Assembly (NCBI GenBank): GCA_036250195.1
Contig: JAVHZZ010000004.1
Location: 147,078,729-147,142,728 of the forward strand
DNA from: Mixophyes australis
Taxonomy: Eukaryota; Chordata; Amphibia; Anura; Limnodynastidae
Length of the DNA: 64,000 nucleotides
Direction: 5' to 3'
This document shows positions 45,678 through 56,520 of this stretch, one piece after another (the stretch's first letter is position 1; each line of letters begins with the position of its first letter). Position numbers and translations under genes: made by a program. Below the pieces are notes generated by a model. It was not told the origin of the DNA. It did no database searches and saw only the letters and a program-made list of their open reading frames with translations.

Positions 45678-46096
45678 GCTGGGTACACACTACAGAAATT
45701 GCGACCAACTTTTTATGACGAGCGATTTTACATGCAATCAATGTTCCGATCGCTCGGTCCATGGACTGCATACACACTAACCTTGTTTAGAAAGATAAAG
45801 GGAAGAGCGGACGTCCCTTTAGCGACTTTTTACAGCCATGTTGTCGTGAGCAATGACTGTAATTTCGTACTTATTGTTGTGGATCTGTCGGAAGTTTATA
45901 CACACTACACAGTGGAAGCGAGATTGGAACGAAAATATTAAATGGTACGACCAACCAAATGAGGCGATAATCGTCCATTTGGGCAGACTTTTGACCATCG
46001 TGTCACTGCACACACTGACCCGACTTTTGAACGAGCGATCGTATGTCGGTTGTTTGAGCTGATTATTGGACGAAAACAGTGTAGTGTGTACCCAGC
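45678..46096. mobile_element. TTAA-flanked MITE, piggyBac-like, 419 bp
   Basis: TTAA on both sides (45674-45677 and 46097-46100) and perfect 17-bp inverted ends GCTGGGTACACACTACA / TGTAGTGTGTACCCAGC. Subterminal GATCG and CGATC motifs occur in both orientations. TTAA targeting is typical of piggyBac (and of Kolobok). The frames across it are artefacts. Confidence 0.85.
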
Positions 46097-46312
46097 TTAA
46101 GCAGACTATAGCATTGTTGGCCTGAATCATTGAAATGTATATAGAATAGCCTTTGAACAAAAAATACATATAAAATATCATATTGACTATCAATAATCCT
46201 TATGCCTCTCTTTTGCCCTCTCCTTAGATTTTGGACTCAAATATATTTTTGTATTTTTGGTGCTCAGGGCCTCTAGTTGGATATTGGTGAGTACTCTGTC
46301 CCTTAAACAATG

Positions 46313-47770
46313 TGTCACACGCCGGCCCTATAGTTAGGTCCCGGCTCTGTGACTTTCCCTTTAAGAACCATGATTCTGCTTGCTTCTCTGTCAGAGACAC
46401 TATTTATTATTATTATTATAAATTTTTATTTATAAGGTGCCACAAGGCGTCCGCAGCGCCGTACAGAGACAAACAAATTACAATACAATGGGAGACAGCA
46501 CAGTACAGTAAGCACAGCAACGAAGTAAGCTCAATGCACAGCTAGAGAGGGCGGGGAAGTGGGAGGTAGGATCCGCAAATGACGGGGCCCAAGAAGGAGA
46601 GCGCGGAAGACAGGGAAACCCCTAGGGGGGAGGAGGAAGCAAGAGTGGATGTGGAGTGGAGCCTCAAGGAGGAGGGCTAAGTAGCTGGAGAGCAGAGTTA
46701 GAAGTGGTGGAAACAGGAGGAGAGATGGTCCTGCTCAGAGGAGCGTACAATCTAAGGGGAGGGGTGGACAGACAGAGAGAAGCAGGGGAGAGAGGGAGAG
46801 TAGGGGGATGGAGGCAGAAGATAAGGTAGGAAGTTAAGTGGGAGACAGAAAGGCTTTAAGAAAAAGGTGGGTTTTTAGGGCCCGTTTGAAACTGGACAGA
46901 TTAGGGGAAGTTCTGATGGAGGGAGGGAGCTTGTTCCAGTGGAGGGGGGCAGCGCGGGCGAAGTCTTGGATACGCGCGTGGGAGGAGGTTATAAGGAGGG
47001 AAGAGAGGCGACACTACTTTCACAGGTGCTCCTAGCTACTGTGATTTGGACCACTCCCTAAACCTCATTGGTCCTGGAGCACTATATGAACCTCCCAAGG
47101 GTATGGGCTCATTGCCTCATCTTCGTGTTACTCAGTCTACCTTGGTCTAGGTTATATCTGCTGCTGCTGTTACCTGTGTGCTGGACTCCTACATCTACAA
47201 ACCACCATACCTGGTACTTGTAGTTCCACACTGCTTACTGAAATCTCCTACGGCTGTTACCTGTGTACTGGACTTCTACATCTGCACACTATACTGGCTC
47301 GTGAGTTGCCTATTACATCTGCACTCATATTGATTGGCTCAACTACCTTTCTGCTCGGCTGCCTGTATTCTTTACTGAACTTCAATCAAGTTATCTTGTC
47401 ATCTGTGGTTCTATGTTTGGCACGGCTATTACTATTACTCTGCTAATTATTAGTTGCTGGACTGTTATCAAGAATATATTGCCAAGCTAGTAGCCAGTTC
47501 AGTTATTCATGTTATGTGCATTCAGTCTTCATGCCGTTGCTATTGGTTACCAACTGAACTTCTTTCGTGATTTCATTGTATGTTGTGAACTGCCGTGTAC
47601 TCAGCTTGCTGAGTTCTACATATCTTATACTGTTGCTGTTAGACCATCTATCAATATATTATATTGCAACGCTACTAACATCTTCTGTGTTTTGTTCAAC
47701 CTCCACCATCCACTGCTATAACATCTAAGTAGTGGCAAAAGGGATCCATAAAATACCCTGAGCCGTGACA
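46313..47770 (+). repeat. 5' LTR of a Ty3/gypsy element, interrupted by a LINE
   Basis: Starts TGTCACACGCCGGCCC and ends GAGCCGTGACA, a TG...CA LTR with the short inverted ends TGTCAC/GTGACA. CAATG precedes it (46308-46312). Without the inserted LINE (46402-47009) it is about 850 bp. Its last 557 bp (47214-47770) align without gaps to the 3' LTR remnant, with about 18 differences by eye. Confidence 0.88.
46402..47009 (-). mobile_element. L2/CR1-type LINE fragment inserted in the gypsy LTR
   Basis: The reverse strand ends CCTTATAAATAAAAATTTATAATAATAAT and matches the 3' 600 bp of the element at 41262-42380, including the coding end. GACACT occurs on both sides (46396-46401 and 47010-47015), a plausible short target duplication. 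It must be younger than the LTR that it splits. Confidence 0.85.
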
Positions 47771-47787
47771 GTAAGATCAGACCAAAA

Positions 47788-49925
47788 ATGTCTGATCCCC
47801 CGGTGGAGCCGTCTGTGAGGGATATGTTACAGCATTTAATTCTTTGAGCTGAAAAACTGGAGGACACACTGGCTCTGGTGCTACGATGTCTTCATGCACT
47901 CACTGGTCATCTGGATGCGTTCCCAACAAACCAACCACAGATGCCAGCCTCTCCTCCTGAGCAAGTTTCGGAACTTCAGGCCTCCCTTGTGACTTCCTCT
48001 ACGCTTAGGTTACCTACTCCGGCCAAATTTGATGGGGACCCGAAAATGTGTCGTGGTTTTCTCAATCAGCGCTCAATCCAGTTTGAGCTTCAATCACAAA
48101 ATTTTCCCACTGATAGGTCTAAAGTGGCATATGTGGTTTCTCTACTGAATGGCAAAACCTTAGCCTGGGCATCCCCACTCTGGGAGAGGAATGATCCACT
48201 TCACTCTGATTATGCATCTTTTCTTTTGATGTTCCGTCGCATCTTTGATGAACCTGGTCGACTCTCCTCTGCCTCCATGGCTATACTCCGTTTGCGACAA
48301 GGGAATCTGTCAGTGGCTCAATATGTCATTGAATTCCACATATTATCCTCTGAATTATCTTGGAACGATGAAGCACTGGTGGACGCATTTTGGCAGGGGT
48401 TATCTGACCGTGTTAAAAATGCTTTAGCCTCTTATGAACTGCCTACGAATTTGGATGCGGTCATCTCATTGTGTAATAAAGTAGATTTATGTTTCAAAGA
48501 GAGAGCTATAGAGGAGGAGATAGCTCGCCGCCCAATTATAGGCCAGTTCCGCACTCTGTGTCACTTTCTTCAATACCTGATGAGCCTATGCAAATTAGGA
48601 GAGCTCGATTGACCCCAGAGGAACATGACAGAAGACGTCGGGACAAGTTATGCATTTATTGTGGTGACTCTGGTCACTTTCTAGATTCCTGTGGTAAAAA
48701 AACAGGAAAAGGTCACACCACGATCTGCTTCGGGAGAGTCAGATTGGAGCCTAGGGAAACCCTTTCTTCTGTGGTTTGTAGCCTTTCTGTTTCCTTGATG
48801 TACAATTCCAAAAGTCATGCTACTCAAGCTTTGGTGGATTCTGGTGTGGTTGAGAACTTTATTTCACAGACTTTAGTTAATGAATGGTTAATTCCATCTG
48901 TTCCTTTGGAGACTCCTGTAGTCATCACAACCATTGATGGATCCCAGCTTTCTCAAGGGGTGATTCATGCCCGGACCGAGCCTCTTCGTCTTCATGTGGG
49001 TGCTTTACATTCTCAAAGTATTTCTTTTCTGATTTTGCCTCATACTGCTTTTCCAGTTGTCCTGGGCCTTTCATGGCTTCAATTACATTCTCCACAACTG
49101 GATTGGAAGACTTCTGAGATTCTGTCCTGGGGTTCTCATTGCCATTCTGGATGTCTGACCAAGGGGAAACCACTCCGGTCTCCTAAACTCCCTGCACCTT
49201 TGCAACCTTCTGCATTACCTTCTCAATATCGATCATCTGCTCCAGAGAGGGTTCTGCCTCTCCAGTCTGCTCCAGAGAGGGTCTTGTCCCAGGCGGTTCA
49301 GCCCGAGTTGCCAGTCCATGCGGTTCAGCCCGAGTTGCCAGTCCATGCGGTTCAGCCCAAGTTGCCAGTCCATGCGGTTCAGCCCGAGTTGCCAGTCCAT
49401 GAGGTTCAGCCCGAGTTGCCAGTCCATGCGGTTCAGCCCGAGTTGCCAGTTCATGCGGTTCAGCCCGAGTTGCCTGTTCATGCGGTTCAGCCCGAGTTGC
49501 CTGTCCATGCGGTTCAGCCCGAGTTGCCATGCTATGCGGTTCAGCCCGAGTTACCACTTGGTGCTGTCTGCTCTGCGGCTCCTCACAGTGCTGTCTGCTC
49601 TGAGGCCGTAATTCTTCCTCAGCAATCTCCTACTAATCGTTCCAGTTTGGATCCTAAGTGCCTACAGATGTCTATGGTTATTCTATTTTCTCCTCCTGCT
49701 GCAGAACTTGTTCAGAATTTTTCAGATACTTGGAATTCAGTTATATCTCAGCTTAAGAAGACTTCTATTCGATATAAGTCAGCGGCTGACAGGAGACGTA
49801 GAGCCGTATCTGCTCTTAAAGTGAGTGACAGAGTTTGGTTGTCCACTCGGAACATTCATCGTAAAGTCCCTTCTAGGAGGTTCGCCCCTCGATTCATCGG
49901 ACCGTATAAAGTTTTGAGGTCATCT
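47788..49925 (+). pseudogene. Ty3/gypsy gag-protease with deleted pol
   Basis: Gag starts at ATG 47788 (MSDPPVEPSVRDM), with an in-frame TGA near 47839 (probably a CGA). It continues with FDGDPKMCRGFLNQ and VAYVVSLLNGKTLAWASPLW, typical of metazoan Ty3/gypsy capsid. After a one-base loss near 48530 the frame shifts. A CCHC knuckle CIYCGDSGHFLDSC (48651-48692) and a protease-like ALVDSGVVENFIS (Asp at 48837) follow, then LGLSWLQLHSPQLDW. About ten 9-residue repeats (AVQPELPVH) come next. RT, RNase H and most of integrase are missing; only the C-terminal integrase end (SAADRRRRAVSALKVSDRVWL, RFAPRFIGPYKVL) remains. A non-autonomous relic. Confidence 0.88.
49294..49563 (+). repeat. 27-bp coding tandem repeat in the gypsy element
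   Basis: Ten units of CGGTTCAGCCCGAGTTGCC plus 8 bases at exact 27-bp spacing (49294, 49321, 49348 ... 49537). They encode AVQPELPVH. Being a multiple of three, unit gain or loss would keep the frame. Confidence 0.9.
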
Positions 49926-50482
49926 GTACTTGTATTTCCACACTGCTTACTGAAATCTCCTACGGCTGTTACCTGTGTACTGGACTTCTACATCTGCACA
50001 CTGAACTGGCTGGTGAGTTGCCTATTACATCTGCACTCATATTGATTGGCTCAACTACCTTTCTGCTCGGCTGCCTGTATTCTTTACTGAACTTCAATCA
50101 AGTTATCTTGTCATCTGTGGTTCTATGTTTGGCACTGCTATTATTATTACTCTGCTAATTATCAGTTGCTGGACTGCTATCAAGAATATATTGCCAAGCT
50201 AGTAGCCAGTTCAGTTATTTATGTTATGTGCATTCAATCTTCATGCCGTTGCTATTGGTTACCAATTGAACTTCTTTCGTGATTTCATTGTATGTAGTGA
50301 ACGGCCGTGTACTCAGCTTGCTAAGTTCTACATATCTTATACTGTTGCTGTTAGACCATCTATCAATATATTATATTGCAACGCTACTAACATCATTTGT
50401 GTTTTGTTCAACCTCCACCATCCACTGCTATAACATCTAAGTTGTGGCAAAAGGGCTCCATAAAATACCCTGAGCCGTGACA
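49926..50482 (+). repeat. 3' LTR remnant of the Ty3/gypsy element
   Basis: Aligns to 47214-47770 at equal length (557 bp) and ends GAGCCGTGACA, followed by CAATG (50483-50487), the target duplication partner of 46308-46312. The first part of this LTR is deleted together with the sequence upstream, so integrase coding joins directly to the LTR interior at about 49920-49926. Confidence 0.9.
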
Positions 50483-50487
50483 CAATG

Positions 50488-51035
50488 CAGATTAAGTAGC
50501 TATAGGAATGGAAACTGTTGTATTGAATTTCATTATTATGGTCCTCAGAAGGGGGGTGAGGGGCATTATGGATGGATGAGAAGTGTATACCGCTATTCGC
50601 AATTTTAGACACCTGTATCTGCATCGTTTTTAAACTTTCTTGCATTGAGGTTTTTACTGTTGCTGTATAGGTTATTCACTCCTTACCTGTTTTATGCTAT
50701 TTGATTTTGCAATATATAAGTTTTGATTTTTAAAACATTATTGGGGTGAGTACAATGTAATATAGGTCAAAATAAGTTTGTGTAGTGCTTGTAAAAAGGC
50801 GATTCTCTCTAATGTGCATGTACTTGCAAACTAGTTAGGAGCCTGAGGAGTCCATTATTTGGCTTAAGCGTGGCAAAAAATATATTGGGAGAGGACAGAT
50901 TTTTTTTTTTAAATCTTAATAAATTTGTGGCTGCTTCTTCTTTTTCACTCTCTTTATATTATAGATAAATATGTTAGATGCAGGTCCAAGGACTCCACCT
51001 GCTAAGAACAAGAATGAACAAGTCGGCAGTATAAT
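50488..51035. other. unclassified stretch
   Basis: Flank of the gypsy insertion. A short poly-T run lies at 50901-50911. No coding sequence recognised. Confidence 0.35.
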
Positions 51036-51182
51036 TTTTCAGACCGAGAGTGAGCAATTATTGTAGAATTGGTAATAGATACATTTTATAGATCCAGCAG
51101 ACACCTGTTTGCGCCTGAAAAGAGTAAACAATGGGAAGAAATCACAGCACAAGTGAATGCCATCGCTCCGAGTTATTAACTT
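51036..51182 (+). pseudogene. Myb/SANT-like domain fragment, plus strand
   Basis: ESEQLL and, after stops and a frameshift, PEKSKQWEEITAQVNAIAPSY. The K..xW.EIT..VNA pattern is typical of Myb/SANT-like proteins of Harbinger elements. Only about 40 residues survive and the frame has at least three stops. Confidence 0.35.
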
Positions 51183-51543
51183 TTCAAATCCAAATTTTTT
51201 TTGCTTTAGTGTAAACATTGTACAAGCTGACTGTTACCTTGACACATTTTTTGCCTGTTTGTGTCATTTATATTTGAAGCCCAGATTTGTACCTAGGAAA
51301 TGTCCATTGTGGTATCAAAGTGTGGTCATAAAAAATTACATGTTACTTTCTAACAATTATCCACCCAGGGCAAGGCACACGCATTTAGCAGTGTGTGTGT
51401 GTGAGTGTGAATTATGTGTGTAAATTGTAAGTTAACAATGTTATGTTCCATGTTTGTTTGTTTTTTTTGCTTTTTAAAAATGAATATATTTATCTCTTTT
51501 GTACAGCTGGGCTGACTATAAACAAAAGTTAAAAAAATCGTTA

Positions 51544-51948
51544 GAGCGCTCATCCCCTCTGACCCTTAATGACCTCGTAGTGACCCATGTGCGGCGATCA
51601 GGACTCTGCTCCTGTTCCGCCCCCCTCTGACCCTCTAACATTTACATATTACCTTCCTTCCGTTCACATTCTTGCATTAACCTTTGTGGTCTTCACCTCC
51701 CTTTCCCTTCTAATATTCCTTCATCCCTCCCCCCCATTTTATTTCTTGTATTATTGCCTGTTATACTTAAAGAAAAAGAAAAATAACGAAAATATGGTCA
51801 ATTGATGTTCCAAGTTTTCTAAGGACGCATTCTCTCGATTTCACTACAATGTTATTGTCCTTTTATGCACACTTTGTAATCTTCATACTTCGTATTTTAT
51901 ATGCCTTTTATTGTCTGACCATTCAAAATAAAGAATTAAAAAAAAAAA
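51544..51948 (+). mobile_element. 5'-truncated poly-A retroelement (LINE 3' UTR type)
   Basis: Ends ATTCAAAATAAAGAATTAAA and a run of A. AAAAAAATCGTTA (51531-51543) before it and AAAAAAATCATTA (51949-51961) after it agree at 12 of 13, a typical target-primed duplication. The body is CT-rich 3' UTR without coding sequence, probably L1-type. It splits the copy 2 Myb/SANT repeat from its upstream part. Confidence 0.6.
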
Positions 51949-51965
51949 AAAAAAATCATTAAGGG

Positions 51966-52125
51966 AAGGAGACATACGCAAAGAACTGGTGGTGGCCCGT
52001 AGTGGCCCACCACACGATCTCCAATTAACCCCACTGGGGGAGCGGGCTAGTGTCAGCATTTCAGCATTATCTATTCCCTCGGTCAGGACCCTCAACTCCC
52101 TTCATGTGAAGGTTGTGGGCCTCAT
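51966..52125 (-). pseudogene. Myb/SANT-like ORF, copy 2
   Basis: Starts MRPTTFT, has an in-frame TGA, then RELRVLTEGIDNAEMLTLARSP. It is homologous to the start of the frame at 45198-45004. The non-coding sequence on the other side (52130-52610) also matches 45200-45660, so these are two copies of one repeat. Less of the C-terminal part survives here. Confidence 0.4.
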
Positions 52126-52610
52126 CTTGACTGCAAGAATGTACTCTTCAATACTTTGTGCTCTGATTGGATTTCTGAGCACATGCGCCGAGATCACGTC
52201 ACACGGGGATCTTTCCTATACCTGTAAGTAAAATGGCTGCCTATCATTCCTGGGGGGAGTAATGAAACGAGTACTCCGTGCTCAGAAATTAGGAGGACAC
52301 ATATACACTTGGCCTCGCAATTAAATCTGGTTTTAAACACAAAGTATGCTCGTCCTTCACTTCTGCTCATTTCCAAAAGTTTGGTGGCAGGGACTTTATG
52401 CTATTTGTCTATGTGACTTCTAAAACATTATTACAGTAAGTACAATTGGATTTGATATGTTTTAATATTTTTGCTTCTGAATATGAACCTAACTTGTTAG
52501 GCATAAAGCAATGTTACTCTGCTGGTAACTTTCAAATAGTGTGGTTTTGCTCTATATGCACATCAAAACTCTCACATTTATAGCAATACTCTGCTAATGT
52601 GTGTCCCAAA

Positions 52611-53395
52611 TAGAGATGCTTATTGACCCCCATGTTTTGGTTTTGGATATGGATGACCTTCGGGTTTTGGTTTTTCCAAAACCGCCCTTGTATGTTTTGG
52701 TTTTGGTTTTGGCTTTGTTTTGCTGTCTTTTACAAAATTCCATTTTTTGGGCTAAAATCACATAATTTAGGTATTATTTTGTACCTACATTATTATTAAC
52801 CTCACTAACTCTAATTTCCAGTCATTTCCATTAAATTTTTACCATCTCACAGGTCACAATATGCTTTTCATATACTTTCAGCCAAATACTGCAGCGAGCT
52901 GGCTGGATGTTAAGCGACAAAGCAATGACACAAACACACTGCAGTTTATATTACATCTAGAAAACATTGCCACATACCAGTGTTACAAACTCACAATAGA
53001 AAAGTAATACAAGATGTAATAGTCTTTGTGGCCTCCCACCCACCCATATATTGGATCTTACAAAGGACATGCACACTTTAACAAACCAAGCACTTCAGCG
53101 ACAAGGGCTGTTACTTTTGTGGCTGATGTGCTTGGTTTGTTTGGGCCCCCACTAAACCAGCTATCAATGCCCTAAAGGCAGGTTAGACCAACAGTGCTGT
53201 CAAATGAATTCTACATTGTCAAGATGTTGTCGTCAGCATCTGACAACCCAAAGAGGCTGACACATGGCCTGAAGACATGCTCACTAGGACGGCGATGGTG
53301 TATCAGTTGCTGGTTTGGATGGTGTGGAAGATCAACCTCCTCGAATAACAGATCCTCATCCAACTACAGAATCTCCTGTATGTATACAAAAGGAT
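52611..53395 (-). mobile_element. distant relative of hAT-like family A, inverted
   Basis: TAGAGATGC start, then GGTTTTGG-rich sequence, then ATTATTATTAACCTCACTAACTCTAATTTCCAGTCATTTCCA, the reverse of the 3' part of the elements at 9996 and 36318. The other end is not identified. The part from about 52900 has no counterpart in the two short copies. Confidence 0.5.
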
Positions 53396-54340
53396 GAATT
53401 TATAAACAAACAAACTAATTAGCTGAGGCATTTACAGCTTTGCATTTCCTATGTAGACTCCAAACATTGCAAATCATACTTACAAAAAATTGAGCATTAT
53501 ATTGAACCTTCGTTTTTTAAAGTACAGTGAGGAATACGATGGAAAAAAAAGCTACAGTAAATACTCAGACCGTAGTCAAAGTGACAAGACACCATATAAG
53601 AAACAACATCACCATAAAGATACAGAAAGAGAAACACAACAGACAGAAGAGTAGGTGGGAGTGGATACTTACCACACAGGAAAAAGAAAAAGTGGACCTT
53701 GAATTAAAAAACTTAAAGAATTCCACTGCGGGACAGGACAGGAACAAAATCAGCAAATGTTTGGGGGGCAAGATAAGAAAGAGAGACAAGAAAAGGGGAA
53801 AAAAACAAAAAACAAACAAAGCTGGAGTAAATATTCACACCGTAGTTAAAGTGACAAGACACGGTGCAAGAAGCTTGTCAATCACAAATAGTTTAAAAAC
53901 ATTAAAAAAAATGGCAAATTTAAACACATTACACTGAAAAGTAGAGATGCGTATTGTTATATTCGCAATAAAATGCTTTGAAAAACAATGAGCAGGTTGT
54001 TATAAATATCTGAAAAAATACCTCTACCCAGCACTCTTCAGTCTCTGGCGATCACAACACAACGCCTAAACTCACAACAAAAGACAAGTGCAGCAAATGG
54101 TGTTTTAAACTGATTCATAATTAAAGAAGTGGCTGCAGGTGTACACGCTGCCGAGGATCAGATGACGACAGAAGCAGGTAAGAGAGCACGGTTTCCTTGT
54201 ATGGTTGAAGAGTACCAAACGCATAGATTCCGATAACTAAGAATGAGGTTGTAGCAAGTGTCTGTGTTAATTTATTTTGTTCATTTTTTCAAAATTTAGG
54301 TGTTCCTTATGTGAAATGTATCAGTTCTCTCACTTGCAGA
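53396..54340. other. unclassified stretch with a short direct repeat
   Basis: CCGTAGTCAAAGTGACAAGACAC near 53569 recurs near 53840. The lysine-rich 136-residue frame at 53527-53937 is A-rich low-complexity sequence that I do not consider a gene. Confidence 0.35.
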
Positions 54341-54344
54341 CATT

Positions 54345-54505
54345 TTAAATCTGGATGTTACCTTAGTGGTAAGGCATCCCACCTGCCAACAGTAGGGTCA
54401 TGAATTCAAATCCAGAATCATACCTGTATCTGTGTGGCCTTTGTATATTCCCAAGTTTCTGTGAGTTTACTCCGATGTTTCACTTATAGAAAAGTACGCT
54501 AGTAT
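54345..54505 (+). mobile_element. tRNA-type SINE fragment
   Basis: TTACCTTAGTGGTAAGGCATCC (A region), GGGTCATGAATTCAAATCC (B region) and a body with CTGTATCTGTGTGGCC. No L2-type tail. Confidence 0.55.
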
Positions 54506-54835
54506 GTGTTGGTCCTGTTTTTTACAGTGTTGGATCGTGCATGTATATTTATGATTGCGATTTATTAGCTGTTGAATGCGCATCCACAGTTATAAAAAAA
54601 TACAGATGACACATTGTTCATGTCAGAGACCAACAGAATGTGTGTGTAATCCATTTTTGTTTATCATTAAACCTTCATGTTGCCAGTATTGCCTATGTTG
54701 TGTTGTATAATTTTTAGGAGCAATATTAACTTGGTTTCTGTGTTTTGTACTCACATGTTATTCTTTTACCTAATAGGACTTTAAGACATGGTGGTTGTCA
54801 TTCAAGTCTATATAATGTATATAATGCTCAATCTG

Positions 54836-54905
54836 CATGTTGCCTTAGTGGTTAAACAATCCACATTTCATCAGTGGGGTCATGACCCATTTTGTGTAAT
54901 ATGCC
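54836..54905 (+). mobile_element. tRNA-type SINE head
   Basis: GTTGCCTTAGTGGTTAAACAATCC, then GGGGTCATGACCCA. Head only. Confidence 0.45.
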
Positions 54906-55264
54906 TAAATTGCATGTTGAAATTTGTGTGGAGCTAAGCAGCTGATCCAAATAAAGTGAATCCAAACAAATAGAAAATATCCACAGCTAAAAGCAAACAA
55001 CACCTAAGACCCAAAAGAAAAGGCACAAGGCACTAGAAAGAAATTAAAGTCCAGCTATTATTATTATGACTATTATTATATTATACATCAATTAATTTAC
55101 TTTGCAAGTTATTAAAACTGTGCATCTACCATGGATTTAGAGCTAAAATATTTAAGTGTATAATTATTGACATTAATACAAATTATAAAAGAAAAAAGTT
55201 TGTTATGAGAGACGTTCATGCTCAACTGTTCATTCTAGTCTTTGTCATGCACATATTATTTTCA

Positions 55265-55400
55265 CTTGCAAGTTGGCTTAGTGGTTAGACAATCCACCTT
55301 TCAACAGTGTGGGCCTGAGTGTGAATCCTCACTCTCGGCCTTATTCTGTGGAGTTTATATATCCTTCCCATGTTTGTGTGGATTTCCTATGTGTCCCTTA
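55265..55400 (+). mobile_element. tRNA-type SINE fragment
   Basis: GTTGGCTTAGTGGTTAGACAATCC, GGGCCTGAGTGTGAATCC and a body with TTATTCTGTGGAGTTTATAT. No tail. Confidence 0.5.
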
Positions 55401-55789
55401 TGAAAGAGTACGCTTGGTTTAAATTCCTACCATTTTAACCAATTAAGCTGTTCTGTCATTTATACTAGCGTATTATTAGCTGTTTTTTAAAATTACAAAA
55501 AAGGCTAACTATTAGATATTACATATCAGCCAGTTTACATTGCAATTTATTATACCTGTGCATCCACCATGGTTTTTTTTTTATAAAAAATAATACATTG
55601 TTTATTGTTTGTTATTAATATAAAAAATGAAATAAAAAAAAAACAAAATCAAATTTGAGTGAAGCGTATTAAGATGTATGTTGTGCATATTTAGTTGTGA
55701 GTGTTTTAATCAAACAATGCTTTTTGAACAGTTTAGTGTTATTATCCAGCGTTGCTGCTATAGCTGCTTTGGACTTAAACATAAACATG

Positions 55790-56128
55790 ACCCTGAGCTT
55801 CCTTAAGTTTAAGCAAAAAGTTAAGAAAAGCTCTAATCATTTCTTCACATCTAGCCGATGAATCCGGAGGTAAACGCCTACTCTTCTTAATTCAGTAAGA
55901 TCTCCACCCAATTTCGGCCCATTCCACTCCCTTTCCCAACCCTTTTTTCTTAAGTGTTGGGAAAACTTCTTAAGTGCAGTTAAGAAGGATTTTCATCTTA
56001 ACTTAAGAAATTCTTAACATCGCAACAGATTTTCCTTCTTATCTCCCTTTTCTGGGCATGAGCAGAGAAGATTTTCGTAAGATCCGCAAAAAACGGCAGA
56101 TAAGATTGGTAATGAATCAAGCCTATGG
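55790..56128 (-). mobile_element. GGGCCTGATTCATTA-type repeat, inverted, decayed
   Basis: The right edge GGTAATGAATCAAGCCTATGG is the reverse of the family start. The interior holds many CTTAAG and TTAAGAA motifs in both orientations, as in the copy at 40025-40250. The left end is not defined. Confidence 0.4.
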
Positions 56129-56379
56129 TCAGGATTTGCGATCATGAAAATAAAGAGTTTATGTTTTGAAAATAGAGATGGTCTCTCTCCGGTGTTATCG
56201 TGACTTTTATTGCACTGCACCACCAAGCTACATCACCTGTGTCCAGACACTTAAAAGACATTGCTGTAAAACCTGCATGTGCGGGGGCCCACTAGTCACT
56301 TATCCCCCAAACTCAAAAGCTAGCCAGGGCAGAAGAAAGTGAAAGCAAGGAGGTGCATTACCTGCCCATGCATCACAGG

Positions 56380-56520
56380 ACCACACACACAGTGACAGGG
56401 GGTATACAAATAAAATATATACATAGGGTATATGTTGCACAGCACTGTGAGAGATATTGGTGCTGTACTATAATAATAATAATAATAATAATAATAATTA
56501 TTATTTTTTATTATTAGAAT
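56380..56520 (+). mobile_element. L2/SINE 3' tail with (AAT)n
   Basis: GTTGCACAGCACTGTGAGAGATATTGGTGCTGTACTATAATAATAAT recalls the GTACAGCGCTGCGGAATATTGGCGCTATATAAATA tail; the (AAT)n run covers about 56470-56500. Confidence 0.45.

Noticed and set aside
49183..49611. alternate frames (RFSPSCQSM, ATRAEPHGL and similar repeats)
   Set aside because: Out-of-frame and antisense readings of the 27-bp coding repeat in the gypsy element.
53527..53937. 136-residue lysine-rich frame
   Set aside because: A-rich low-complexity sequence without domain or splice context.
53942..53960. TAGAGATGCGTATTG as a second end of the hAT-like relative that starts at 52611
   Set aside because: It is in direct, not inverted, orientation to the first end and the sequence after it does not match the family.
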